From Enterobacter cloacae (GTDB lineage: Bacteria; Pseudomonadota; Gammaproteobacteria; Enterobacterales; Enterobacteriaceae): a stretch of 64,000 nucleotides of DNA. Each line of letters begins with the position of its first letter. Position 1 is the stretch's first letter. Location of the stretch: positions 186,001 to 250,000 of the forward strand of contig NZ_JAALCJ010000005.1 of the NCBI RefSeq assembly GCF_011078175.1, written 5' to 3'. Position numbers and translations under genes: made by a program. Below, piece by piece: positions 54,042 to 64,000 of the stretch. The notes under the pieces are model-generated. The model was not told the origin of the DNA and searched no databases. It saw only the letters and a list, made by a program, of their open reading frames with translations.

Positions 54042-55769
54042 ATGATTTCAGGCATTTTAGCATCCCCGGGTATCGCTTTCGGCAAAGCATTGCTGCTGAA
54101 AGAAGACGAAATCGTCATTGACCGGAAAAAAATTTCTGCCGACAAGGTTGATCAGGAAGTTGAACGTTTTCTGAGCGGTCGTGCCAAGGCATCTGCGCAA
54201 CTGGAAGCGATTAAAACTAAAGCTGGCGAAACTTTCGGTGAAGAAAAAGAAGCCATCTTCGAGGGGCACATTATGCTGCTTGAAGATGAGGAGCTGGAGC
54301 AGGAAATCATAGCCCTGATTAAAGATAAAGGCATGACGGCCGACGCGGCTGCGCATGAAGTTATCGAAGGTCAGGCATCTGCCCTGGAAGAGCTGGACGA
54401 TGAATACCTGAAAGAACGTGCGGCTGACGTACGTGACATCGGTAAGCGCCTGCTGCGCAACATCCTGGGTCTGGCCATCATCGATCTGAGCGCGATTCAG
54501 GACGAAGTCATCCTGGTTGCCGCTGACCTGACCCCGTCTGAAACCGCACAGCTGAACCTGAACAAGGTTCTGGGTTTCATTACTGATGCAGGTGGACGTA
54601 CCTCCCACACCTCAATCATGGCGCGCTCTCTGGAGCTGCCAGCCATTGTGGGTACCGGTAGCGTTACCTCTCAGGTGAAAAACGACGACTATCTGATTCT
54701 GGATGCCGTAAACAATGTGGTTTACGTCAACCCTACTAACGATGTGATCGAGCAGCTGCGTTCCGTTCAGGAGCAGGTTGCTACCGAGAAAGCGGAACTC
54801 GCTAAACTTAAAGATCTGCCAGCCATCACGCTGGACGGCCATCAGGTTGAAGTGTGCGCTAACATCGGTACCGTACGTGACGTTGACGGCGCTGAGCGCA
54901 ACGGCGCGGAAGGTGTTGGTCTGTATCGTACTGAATTCCTGTTCATGGATCGCGACGCCCTGCCAACGGAAGAAGAGCAGTTTGCAGCGTACAAAGCGGT
55001 TGCGGAAGCGTGCGGCTCGCAGGCTGTTATCGTCCGTACCATGGACATCGGTGGCGACAAAGAGCTGCCGTACATGAACTTCCCGAAAGAAGAGAACCCG
55101 TTCCTGGGCTGGCGTGCCGTGCGTATCGCCATGGATCGCAAAGAGATCCTGCGTGACCAGGTTCGCGCAATCCTGCGTGCCTCTGCGTTCGGTAAACTGC
55201 GCATCATGTTCCCAATGATCATCTCTGTTGAAGAAGTGCGTGCACTGAAGAAAGAGATCGACATCTACAAACAGGAACTGCGCGATGAAGGTAAAGCATT
55301 TGACGAATCCATTGAGATCGGCGTGATGGTGGAAACACCGGCAGCTGCGACCATTGCGCGTCATTTAGCCAAAGAAGTTGATTTCTTTAGTATCGGTACC
55401 AATGATTTAACGCAGTACACCCTGGCAGTTGACCGTGGTAATGATATGATTTCACATCTCTACCAGCCAATGTCACCGTCCGTACTGAATTTGATCAAGC
55501 AAGTTATTGATGCTTCTCATGCAGAAGGTAAATGGACTGGCATGTGTGGTGAGCTTGCAGGCGACGAACGTGCTACACTTCTGTTGCTGGGTATGGGTCT
55601 GGACGAATTCTCTATGAGCGCCATTTCCATCCCGCGCATTAAGAAGATTATCCGTAACACGAACTTCGAAGATGCGAAGGTGTTAGCAGAGCAGGCTCTT
55701 GCTCAACCGACAACGGACGAGTTAATGACGCTGGTTAACAAGTTCATTGAAGAAAAAACAATCTGCTAA
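54042..55769 (+). CDS. ptsI: PTS enzyme I
   Basis: Enzyme I takes phosphate from phosphoenolpyruvate and passes it to HPr. The phospho-acceptor His189 is in [15 protein letters not shown], and the PEP-binding cysteine region is [20 protein letters not shown] in the C-terminal TIM barrel. 575 residues, full length. Middle gene of the pts operon. Confidence 0.98.
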   Translation: MISGILASPGIAFGKALLLKEDEIVIDRKKISADKVDQEVERFLSGRAKASAQLEAIKTKAGETFGEEKEAIFEGHIMLLEDEELEQEIIALIKDKGMTADAAAHEVIEGQASALEELDDEYLKERAADVRDIGKRLLRNILGLAIIDLSAIQDEVILVAADLTPSETAQLNLNKVLGFITDAGGRTSHTSIMARSLELPAIVGTGSVTSQVKNDDYLILDAVNNVVYVNPTNDVIEQLRSVQEQVATEKAELAKLKDLPAITLDGHQVEVCANIGTVRDVDGAERNGAEGVGLYRTEFLFMDRDALPTEEEQFAAYKAVAEACGSQAVIVRTMDIGGDKELPYMNFPKEENPFLGWRAVRIAMDRKEILRDQVRAILRASAFGKLRIMFPMIISVEEVRALKKEIDIYKQELRDEGKAFDESIEIGVMVETPAAATIARHLAKEVDFFSIGTNDLTQYTLAVDRGNDMISHLYQPMSPSVLNLIKQVIDASHAEGKWTGMCGELAGDERATLLLLGMGLDEFSMSAISIPRIKKIIRNTNFEDAKVLAEQALAQPTTDELMTLVNKFIEEKTIC

Positions 55770-55809
55770 TCCACGAGATGCGGCCCAATTTACTGCTTAG
55801 GAGAAGATC

Positions 55810-56319
55810 ATGGGTTTGTTCGATAAATTGAAATCTCTGGTTTCTGATGACAAGAAAGACTCCGGAACTATTGAGATTGTTGCTCCGCTCTCCGGCGAGA
55901 TCGTCAACATCGAAGACGTGCCGGATGTAGTGTTTGCTGAGAAAATCGTTGGTGATGGCATTGCGATCAAACCAACTGGCAACAAAATGGTTGCTCCAGT
56001 TGACGGCACCATCGGTAAAATTTTTGAAACCAACCATGCGTTCTCTATCGAATCCGATAGCGGTATCGAACTGTTCGTTCACTTCGGTATCGACACCGTT
56101 GAACTGAAAGGCGAAGGCTTCAAACGTATTGCGGAAGAAGGCCAGCGAGTAAAAGTTGGCGACCCGGTGATTGAATTCGATCTGCCACTGCTGGAAGAAA
56201 AAGCGAAGTCTACCCTGACTCCGGTTGTTATCTCCAACATGGACGAAATCAAAGAACTGATCAAACTGTCTGGCAGCGTCACCGTGGGTGAAACCCCGGT
56301 TATCCGCATCAAGAAGTAA
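55810..56319 (+). CDS. crr: PTS glucose-specific EIIA component
   Basis: Soluble EIIA-Glc; it phosphorylates the glucose EIIBC and, through its phosphorylation state, controls adenylate cyclase and several permeases (inducer exclusion). The active histidine is His91 (His90 without Met) in LFVHFGID, with the partner His76 in NHAFSI. 169 residues, full length. Last gene of the operon, ending in a UUCG terminator. Confidence 0.98.
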   Translation: MGLFDKLKSLVSDDKKDSGTIEIVAPLSGEIVNIEDVPDVVFAEKIVGDGIAIKPTGNKMVAPVDGTIGKIFETNHAFSIESDSGIELFVHFGIDTVELKGEGFKRIAEEGQRVKVGDPVIEFDLPLLEEKAKSTLTPVVISNMDEIKELIKLSGSVTVGETPVIRIKK

Positions 56320-56333
56320 TTCTTGCCGCACAG

Positions 56334-56361
56334 AAAAATGGCGCCTTCGGGCGCCATTTTT
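56334..56361. terminator. Bidirectional terminator between crr and pdxK
   Basis: Stem AAAAATGGCGCC / GGCGCCATTTTT closed by an extra-stable TTCG tetraloop. Confidence 0.93.
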
Positions 56362-56363
56362 GT

Positions 56364-57200
56364 TTATGCAGGCAGGATAAGCTCGTCATAGCCTTTTGAC
56401 TGCGTGTAGATCATAACGTCAGTCACCCGATCGCCCGCCATGCGAATGGCATCGGCCACGGTTTTCCCGCCGACAATACCGCTGACCAGCTCCGAACAGA
56501 ACAGATCGCCCGTTCCTTTCAGATCCGTCTCTACGCGCGGGTGCGCGCTTACGGTAACACCTTCTTCGCTGACCAGCACGACGTGGATATTCTGCGGATC
56601 GTCAGCCACTGGCGCGCTGGTGATCGCCACCCATTTCAGCGTGTCGGACAACAGCCCCTGCGCGGCGGCAATGGCGCTCTCCGGCGTACGGCACGGTTTG
56701 CCGCTCAGCACTTCCAGCTCAAACACGTTGGGCGTAATGCCCTGGGCAAGCGGGAGCAGATGCTCACGGTAGGCTTCAGGAATATCCGGCTTCACGTACA
56801 TCCCGCTGTCGATATCCCCGATTACCGGGTCAACCAGCACCAGCAGATCGGGATGTTGCACTTTGATTGCCTTCAGCCACTGCGCCAGCAGCACGATCTG
56901 GCTGGCGCTGCCCATATAGCCGGTGGTGACCGCTTTAAGTTCGCGCAGGACCTCGCGCTCTTCCAGCGCCTTCAGGTAGCCACTGAACCACTCGTCCGGG
57001 ATCACCCCGCCGTAGAAGGTGTCATAGTGCGGCGTATTGCTGAACAGCACCGTCGGCACGGCGGTAACGTTCAGCCGGTGGGTGCGAATATTTGGCACCG
57101 CGATGCTGTTTCCCACGCTGCCATACACCACCTGCGACTGTACGGTGACAATATCGGTTTGCTGCGCCCGGGTGTTATCCCGGAATAAAATCATCTCCAT
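56364..57200 (-). CDS. pdxK: Pyridoxal/pyridoxine/hydroxymethylpyrimidine kinase PdxK
   Basis: Phosphorylates pyridoxal, pyridoxine and pyridoxamine in the salvage route to PLP. Ribokinase-type features are visible: [37 protein letters not shown], and [14 protein letters not shown] with the catalytic Asp of GTGD. 278 residues, about five fewer than E. coli at the C-terminus. It starts 5 bp after the cysM stop with no visible promoter, so it probably belongs to the cys transcript. Two starts are possible (MEMILF or MILF). Confidence 0.93.
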   Translation of the reverse strand: MEMILFRDNTRAQQTDIVTVQSQVVYGSVGNSIAVPNIRTHRLNVTAVPTVLFSNTPHYDTFYGGVIPDEWFSGYLKALEEREVLRELKAVTTGYMGSASQIVLLAQWLKAIKVQHPDLLVLVDPVIGDIDSGMYVKPDIPEAYREHLLPLAQGITPNVFELEVLSGKPCRTPESAIAAAQGLLSDTLKWVAITSAPVADDPQNIHVVLVSEEGVTVSAHPRVETDLKGTGDLFCSELVSGIVGGKTVADAIRMAGDRVTDVMIYTQSKGYDELILPA

Positions 57201-57205
57201 GACGC

Positions 57206-58117
57206 TTAAATCCCCGCCCCCTGCGAATAACTCTCTTCACCAAAGACACCGGTAGACAGGTAGCGATCGCCGCGATCGCAAATAATCGCTACGACCACCG
57301 CTCCAGGCGTGGACTCAGCCACCCGGATCGCGCCCGCTACGGCACCGCCAGAGCTGACGCCGCAGAAAATACCTTCACGCACGGCCAGCTCACGCATCGT
57401 ATTTTCCGCCTCGCGCTGATGAATATCCAGCACCTGGTCCACAAGCTGCGCATTAAAGATGCCCGGCATATACTCCGCCGGCCAGCGACGAATGCCCGGG
57501 ATGCTGCTCCCCTCCTCCGGCTGGAGGCCCACAATGGTGACCGCTTTTTCCTGCTCGCGCAGAAAACGGGACACACCGGTGATCGTGCCCGTGGTCCCCA
57601 TGCTGGAGACAAAGTGGGTAATGCGCCCGTCGGTTTGCTGCCAGATTTCCGGGCCGGTGGTGGTGTAGTGCGCGTACGGGTTGTCCAGGTTATTAAACTG
57701 GTCGAGCAGCTTGCCTTCCCCGCGCTCTGCCATCGCTAACGCCAGGTCTCGCGCCCCTTCCATCCCCTGCTCTTTGCTCACCAGAATCAGCTCGGCTCCA
57801 TAGGCGCGCATGGCGGCCCGGCGCTCCTGGCTCATGTTATCAGGCATCAGCAGCTTCATGCGGTAGCCTTTCAGGGCGGCAATCATCGCCAGCGCGATAC
57901 CGGTATTACCGCTGGTGGCTTCGATCAGCACGTCACCGGGCGAAATCTCGCCGCGTTTTTCAGCCTGGACAATCATCGACAGTGCCGCCCGGTCTTTTAC
58001 CGACCCCGCCGGGTTATTGCCTTCGAGTTTGACCCAGATTTCGCTGCCGTTGTCACACCCCATGCGCTGAAGTTTGACCAGAGGGGTATTGCCGATGGTG
58101 TGTTCGAGTGTATTCAC
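57206..58117 (-). CDS. cysM: Cysteine synthase B
   Basis: CysM can use sulfide or thiosulfate with O-acetylserine; with thiosulfate it makes S-sulfocysteine, which fits its place behind the sulfate/thiosulfate importer. PLP lysine Lys41 in [25 protein letters not shown], and the phosphate loop [14 protein letters not shown]. 303 residues. A REP hairpin separates it from cysA, and pdxK follows 5 bp behind. Confidence 0.97.
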   Translation of the reverse strand: MNTLEHTIGNTPLVKLQRMGCDNGSEIWVKLEGNNPAGSVKDRAALSMIVQAEKRGEISPGDVLIEATSGNTGIALAMIAALKGYRMKLLMPDNMSQERRAAMRAYGAELILVSKEQGMEGARDLALAMAERGEGKLLDQFNNLDNPYAHYTTTGPEIWQQTDGRITHFVSSMGTTGTITGVSRFLREQEKAVTIVGLQPEEGSSIPGIRRWPAEYMPGIFNAQLVDQVLDIHQREAENTMRELAVREGIFCGVSSGGAVAGAIRVAESTPGAVVVAIICDRGDRYLSTGVFGEESYSQGAGI

Positions 58118-58136
58118 GATTTTTACTCAATAAAAA

Positions 58137-58162
58137 GCCCGGTAAGCATCACGCCACCGGGC
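58137..58162. repeat. REP-like hairpin between cysA and cysM
   Basis: GCCCGGT / ACCGGGC inverted repeat around a 12-nt loop, with A runs on both sides. It could end-protect the cysPTWA transcript and reduce expression of cysM and pdxK relative to the transporter genes. Confidence 0.75.
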
Positions 58163-58184
58163 GAAAAACATACTCAATAACCTA

Positions 58185-59268
<1,084 letters not shown>

Positions 59269-59279
<11 letters not shown>

Positions 59280-60144
59280 GATTTCCCTCCTGATGCTGAC
59301 GTTTTTCCTGATTTTCTAAACGCCACTGCACCACACTCTTCAAAAACAGGGTCAAAATCGCCATCAGCGTCAGCAACGCTGCGGCAGTAAAGGAACCGAC
59401 GGTGTTGTAGTCCTGTTCCAGTAATTCAATCTGTAGCGGCAGCGACAGGGTTTCGCCGCGAATCGAGCCGGATACCACCGACACCGCGCCAAACTCGCCA
59501 ATCGCACGGGCGTTGGTCAGCACCACGCCGTAAAGCAGCGCCCAGCGGATATTCGGCAGCGTGACGCGGCGGAACATCTGCCAGCCGGAAGCGCCGAGCA
59601 GCACCGCGGCTTCATCTTCATGACTGCCCTGGCTGAGCATCACCGGCACCAGCTCGCGCACCACGAACGGACAGGTGACAAAGACCGTCACCAGCACCAT
59701 ACCCGGCCAGGCGAACATGATTTGCAGGTCGTGCTCATCCAGCCAGCCGCCCAGCGGACCGTTGGAGCCGTAGAAGAGCAGATAAACCAGACCCGCTACC
59801 ACCGGCGACACCGCAAACGGGATATCCAGCAGGGTCAGCAGCAGCTGACGCCCCGGGAAGTTAAAGCGCGTTACCAGCCAGGCCAACAATACGCCAAACA
59901 CCAGATTCACCGGCACGGTGATCAGGGCAATCATCACCGTCAGCCAGATGGCGTGGAGCATGTCCGGATCGGCCAGGTTTTGCAGCGCGGGCATAATCCC
60001 TTTGCTGAAGGCCTGCACGAAGATGTACACCATCGGCACAACGAGAATGAAGGCGGAGACCAGCACGCCGGTACCAATCAGAAACCATTTGCCCCAGTTG
60101 ATGCGGGGCGCGTCATAGCGCTTCAATTGCGTAACTTCCGCCAT
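59269..60144 (-). CDS. cysW: Sulfate/thiosulfate ABC transporter permease CysW
   Basis: 291-residue permease with six hydrophobic segments and the EAA-loop [22 protein letters not shown] that contacts CysA. Its ATG shares one base with the cysT stop (TGATG). Confidence 0.97.
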
Positions 60145-60977
60145 CAGTGACCTACCACACGTCGACCAAAGCGACTTTGCAGAGTGTTAATCGAGAACAG
60201 CAGCAGCAGCGACGCGGCAAGGATCACCGAGGCAATCGCGCTCGCGGCCGGATAATCAAACTCCTGCAAACGGACAAAAATCATCAGCGAGGTCACTTCG
60301 GTTTTCCACGCGATGTTCCCGGCGATAAAAATGACCGCGCCAAATTCACCGAGGCTGCGGGTAAAGGAGAGCGCCACCCCCGCCAGCAAGGCCGGAGACA
60401 GTTCCGGCAGCACAACCTTACGGAAACTCTGCCAGCGCGTGGCGCCCAGGGTTTCCGCGGCCTCTTCGTATTCGGGGCCTAACTCTTCCAGCACCGGCTG
60501 CACGGTACGCACCACAAACGGGATGCTGGTAAAGGCCATCGCCACCGCGATACCGAGCCAGGTATAGGTCACTTTAATATCAAACTTCGCCAGCCATTCG
60601 CCGTAAAAGCCGTTCACGGAGAACAGCGACGCCAGCGTTAAACCGGCCACTGCCGTCGGCAGGGCAAAGGGCAGATCCATCAGGGCGTCGAGCAGCGTGC
60701 GGCCCGGGAAGCGGTAGCGGGTCAAGATCCACGCCATCAGCAGGCCAAACACGCCGTTAAAAATCGAGGCCACGAACGCAGACAGCAGCGTGACCTTGTA
60801 GGCCGCCACCACCTGCGGGTTGGTGACCACTTCCCAGTACTGAGACCAGCTCATCTGGGCGAGCTGCATCACCAGCGCGCTGAGCGGCAACAATAAAATC
60901 AGACAGACGAACAGCAGGCTGGTCCCGAGGCTTAAGGTAAAACCCGGCAGCACTCGTCTTGTTGATCCTGCAAACAT
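60144..60977 (-). CDS. cysT: Sulfate/thiosulfate ABC transporter permease CysT (CysU)
   Basis: 277-residue permease, partner of CysW, with the EAA loop EYEEAAETLGATRWQSFRKVVLP. One-base stop/start overlaps join it to cysP upstream and cysW downstream. Confidence 0.97.
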   Translation of the reverse strand: MFAGSTRRVLPGFTLSLGTSLLFVCLILLLPLSALVMQLAQMSWSQYWEVVTNPQVVAAYKVTLLSAFVASIFNGVFGLLMAWILTRYRFPGRTLLDALMDLPFALPTAVAGLTLASLFSVNGFYGEWLAKFDIKVTYTWLGIAVAMAFTSIPFVVRTVQPVLEELGPEYEEAAETLGATRWQSFRKVVLPELSPALLAGVALSFTRSLGEFGAVIFIAGNIAWKTEVTSLMIFVRLQEFDYPAASAIASVILAASLLLLFSINTLQSRFGRRVVGH

Positions 60978-61990
60978 TACTTACGCCCCGCCGCCAGCAA
61001 TTTGTCTAACTCACCGCCGCTGGCAAAATGCGTTTTCATCACCTCAGGCCAGGTGCCGAAATGATCTTCCACGCGGAACAGATCGGTCTGCGGGAATTTG
61101 TCTTTCAGCGTGTTCATCACGTCCGGATTGTTGACGCGGTAGTAATAGTTAGTGATCACCTTCTGCGCCTGCGGGCTGTACAGATAGTTGAGATAGGCTT
61201 TTGCCGCTTTCTCAGTGCCGTTAGCTTTGACGTTTTTATCCACCCACGCCACCGGGAATTCGGCCAGGATGTTAGTTTTCGGGATAACCACTTCGAAGCC
61301 CTGCGTTTCGTACTGTTTACGAATATTGTTCACTTCGGATTCAAAGCTGATCAGCACATCGCCCAGCCCGCGCTCGGCGAAGGTGGTCGTTGCGCCACGG
61401 CCGCCGGTATCAAACACTTCGACGTTTTTCAGGAACTGGGTCATAAACTGTTCGGTTTTCGCTTTATCGTTACCGTCAGCTTTGTCCGCCGCGCCCCACG
61501 CCGCCAGATAGGTATAACGCGCGTTACCGGAGGTTTTCGGATTCGGGAAAATCAGCTTTACGTCAGAACGTACCAGGTCGTTCCAGTCGTGGATATTTTT
61601 CGGGTTGCCCTTGCGCACCAGGAAACCCATGGTGGAGTAGAATGGCGAACTGTTGTTCGGCAGGCGGCTTTGCCAGTCCGCCGGGATCAGCTTGCCTTTG
61701 TCGTGCAGGATCTGCACGTCAGTCACCTGATTGTAGGTCACCACATCCGCCTTCAGCCCCTGTAAAATTGCCAGCGCCTGTTTGGATGATCCGGCGTGAG
61801 ACTGTTTGATGGTCAGCTTGTCGCCGTCGTTCTCTTTCCCCCACTGCTGTTCAAATGCGGGATTAAGGGCGGCAAACAGCTCGCGCGAAACATCATAAGA
61901 ACTGTTCAGCAACTCGGTTGCCTGCGCCTGTGCCACCAGCAGTAAACCTGCCAGTGCCAGCGATCCTTTTTTCAGTACGGTAACGGTCAT
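60977..61990 (-). CDS. cysP: Thiosulfate/sulfate-binding protein CysP
   Basis: Periplasmic binding protein of the importer. Signal peptide [20 protein letters not shown]... ends with AQA at about residue 24; the mature protein starts [20 protein letters not shown]. Ligand-contacting regions [15 protein letters not shown] and [17 protein letters not shown] are conserved. 337 residues. First gene of cysPTWAM. In E. coli ucpA and the mur genes follow behind cysP; here yfeX is next. Confidence 0.97.
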   Translation of the reverse strand: MTVTVLKKGSLALAGLLLVAQAQATELLNSSYDVSRELFAALNPAFEQQWGKENDGDKLTIKQSHAGSSKQALAILQGLKADVVTYNQVTDVQILHDKGKLIPADWQSRLPNNSSPFYSTMGFLVRKGNPKNIHDWNDLVRSDVKLIFPNPKTSGNARYTYLAAWGAADKADGNDKAKTEQFMTQFLKNVEVFDTGGRGATTTFAERGLGDVLISFESEVNNIRKQYETQGFEVVIPKTNILAEFPVAWVDKNVKANGTEKAAKAYLNYLYSPQAQKVITNYYYRVNNPDVMNTLKDKFPQTDLFRVEDHFGTWPEVMKTHFASGGELDKLLAAGRK

Positions 61991-62004
61991 TGCGCACCCT
62001 TATA

Positions 62005-62085
62005 AATGTGATGACTATCTTATAGTCATAATATTTATAACGGAGTCTAAAGGAGTAACGGTTTTATATACCGTTTGGTGATTTA
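62005..62085 (-). promoter_or_regulatory. cysP promoter and CysB control region
   Basis: AT-rich region just before cysP with TATAAATATTATGACTATAA (overlapping -10-like boxes) and, upstream, AACGGTATATAAAACCGTT, an inverted repeat. The layout matches the CysB-bound cysP promoter of E. coli and Salmonella. Confidence 0.6.
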
Positions 62086-62104
62086 GAAGCAGAAAAGGGA
62101 ATAA

Positions 62105-62155
62105 GGGGTGCGGCCTGATGCCCTCACCCCGCCCCTCTCCCACGGGGAGAGGGAG
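62105..62155. repeat. Dispersed GGGAGAGGG hairpin repeat, copy 2
   Basis: GGTGCGGCCTGATGCCCTCA, then CCCCGCCCCTCTCCCACGGG and GAGAGGG. It shares the lead-in GGTGCGG..TGCCCTCACCCC with copy 1 at 11495-11543. It lies 9 bp before the yfeX stop codon on the plus map, so it ends the yfeX transcript. Confidence 0.85.
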
Positions 62156-62163
62156 AAAAACCA

Positions 62164-63111
<948 letters not shown>

Positions 63112-63155
63112 CTATTATACCTGGATTTCAGCGAGGCGGCTTGCTCAGGCGCAAA

Positions 63156-63731
63156 TTACTGCTTCCAGATAATTTTGCTCACTTTCCACTTTTTCAGGGT
63201 GTCGTCAGACGGCATTAGCCCTTCCGGACCGTTCCAGGTGCCGCTGAATACATAGCTAATGTGCTGGCTGCCGTCGGCCTTACACTCGACCGCCACGCTG
63301 TCATCCGACGGCACGCTGGCGCAGTGGCCAAACGCTTTCTGATAGAGTTCGCCAAACGGCGTACCTACCTTCACGCCACCTGAGGTCGGGATCTCTTCAT
63401 CCATCACCGCAATGCGGTTGACCGTACCTTTATCGCCGTTGATGACCATCGCCACCTTGTCGTCTTTCAACGCTTCGAAATAGCGCACGATATTGCCGTT
63501 CTCGGTTTTCATGCCGCTGCGCAGGCGATAATCACTGCCGATGGCATCCTGAATGGCATCCTGATCCAGCGCCGTCGAGGCGGTGATTTTGCCCACCCCC
63601 TGCTCGGTCACTTCCATTGAGGAGCCAAACCAGTTCCACGGATAGGCCGCAGACCAGTTGATGGATGAGAGCGTGGAACAGCCGGTTAACGCCAGCGGGA
63701 GAGCGCATAAAAGTAAACGCAGCGATTTCAT
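63156..63731 (-). CDS. yfeY: Lipoprotein YfeY
   Basis: 191-residue predicted lipoprotein: signal MKSLRLLLCALPLALTGC puts the acylated Cys at residue 18, followed by STLSSINW. The rest is a soluble periplasmic domain of a family typical of RpoE-controlled envelope proteins, with function unknown. It lies between yfeX and yfeZ as in E. coli and probably forms an operon with yfeZ. Confidence 0.93.
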   Translation of the reverse strand: MKSLRLLLCALPLALTGCSTLSSINWSAAYPWNWFGSSMEVTEQGVGKITASTALDQDAIQDAIGSDYRLRSGMKTENGNIVRYFEALKDDKVAMVINGDKGTVNRIAVMDEEIPTSGGVKVGTPFGELYQKAFGHCASVPSDDSVAVECKADGSQHISYVFSGTWNGPEGLMPSDDTLKKWKVSKIIWKQ

Positions 63732-63794
63732 TGAGACGTCCTTACGTAGTAAATCAACGCTTGTTGGAGTGTGGTATCGGCAAAAAGTGCCGTT

Positions 63795-64000
63795 TTAATC
63801 TGACTCTTGCGTAAAACAGGCGCGTAAACGGGGATTCGTGACCAGCCACAGCAGCGCGACAATATCCGCCACCACCAGCGCAATCCCGATACCGGAAAGC
63901 GGCTCGCCGTACAGCCAGAGCACGGGTTGCCAGACCAGGATCACAACCTGCGCCAGGATCAACATCCAGCGAAGCGCGCGCCAGAAACGCCGGAGAGCCT
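63795..64000 (-). CDS. yfeZ: Inner-membrane protein YfeZ, 5' part missing
   Basis: The last 67 codons of a membrane protein run into the window edge. It reads FWRALRWMLILAQVVILVW, then GEPLSGIGIALVVADIVALL and ends LVTNPRLRACFTQESD, matching the C-terminus of E. coli YfeZ. Two hydrophobic helices. Function unknown. It ends 63 bp before yfeY. Confidence 0.85.
   Translation of the reverse strand, partial: ALRRFWRALRWMLILAQVVILVWQPVLWLYGEPLSGIGIALVVADIVALLWLVTNPRLRACFTQESD

Overview
The window is a stretch of ordinary enterobacterial chromosome, not a plasmid, prophage or island. Gene content and order follow the E. coli/Salmonella core from folC to yfeZ. The ipdC gene between yfeO and ypeC, the lean gaps and the Enterobacter-style intergenic repeats point to Enterobacter or a close relative (Lelliottia, Leclercia); this genus call is an inference from recognised proteins. 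No CRISPR array, insertion sequence, integrase or transposase was seen. Layout: (1) 1-8100, mostly minus: folC (cut by the window edge), accD, dedA, truA, usg, pdxB, yfcJ, with flk on plus. (2) 8.1-16.8 kb: fabB under a combined FabR/FadR promoter, mnmC, the coupled aroC-mepA-yfcA-epmC-yfcL run, prmB and smrB. (3) 16.8-25.3 kb: sixA, the anaerobic beta-oxidation pair fadI-fadJ, yfcZ, the long-chain fatty acid porin fadL, the lipid-asymmetry lipoprotein mlaA, and yfdC. FadR-like sites precede fabB, fadI and fadL, so fatty acid uptake, breakdown and unsaturated synthesis look co-regulated. (4) 25.3-31.3 kb: argW, lpxP, the tiny membrane peptide gene ypdK with a long leader, alaC, and the pyruvate-sensing pair ypdA-ypdB. 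(5) 31.3-42.1 kb: glk, yfeO (ClC family), ipdC, an aldo-keto reductase, ypeC, mntH (MntR and Fur sites), nupC, pdeA. The E. coli genes ypdC, fryABC and ypdEF are absent between ypdB and glk. (6) 42.2-45.6 kb: tRNA-Ala pair, tandem HTH paralogues yfeC-yfeD, gltX, and a tRNA-Val x3/tRNA-Lys operon. (7) 45.6-48.2 kb: a FlxA-like coiled-coil gene with a good match to a flagellar sigma-28 promoter, then yfeR, yfeH, ypeB. (8) 48.2-64 kb: ligA, zipA, cysZ, cysK, ptsH-ptsI-crr, then minus-strand cysP-cysT-cysW-cysA-cysM with pdxK attached behind cysM, and finally yfeX, yfeY and the end of yfeZ. I found no clearly undescribed multi-gene system. The best candidates for new biology are small: the sigma-28-linked FlxA-like gene, the ypdK transcript with about 150 nt of leader, the palindromic operator and terminator-like hairpin between ipdC and the aldo-keto reductase, the cysM-pdxK junction, and the argW 3' end that lacks an encoded CCA.
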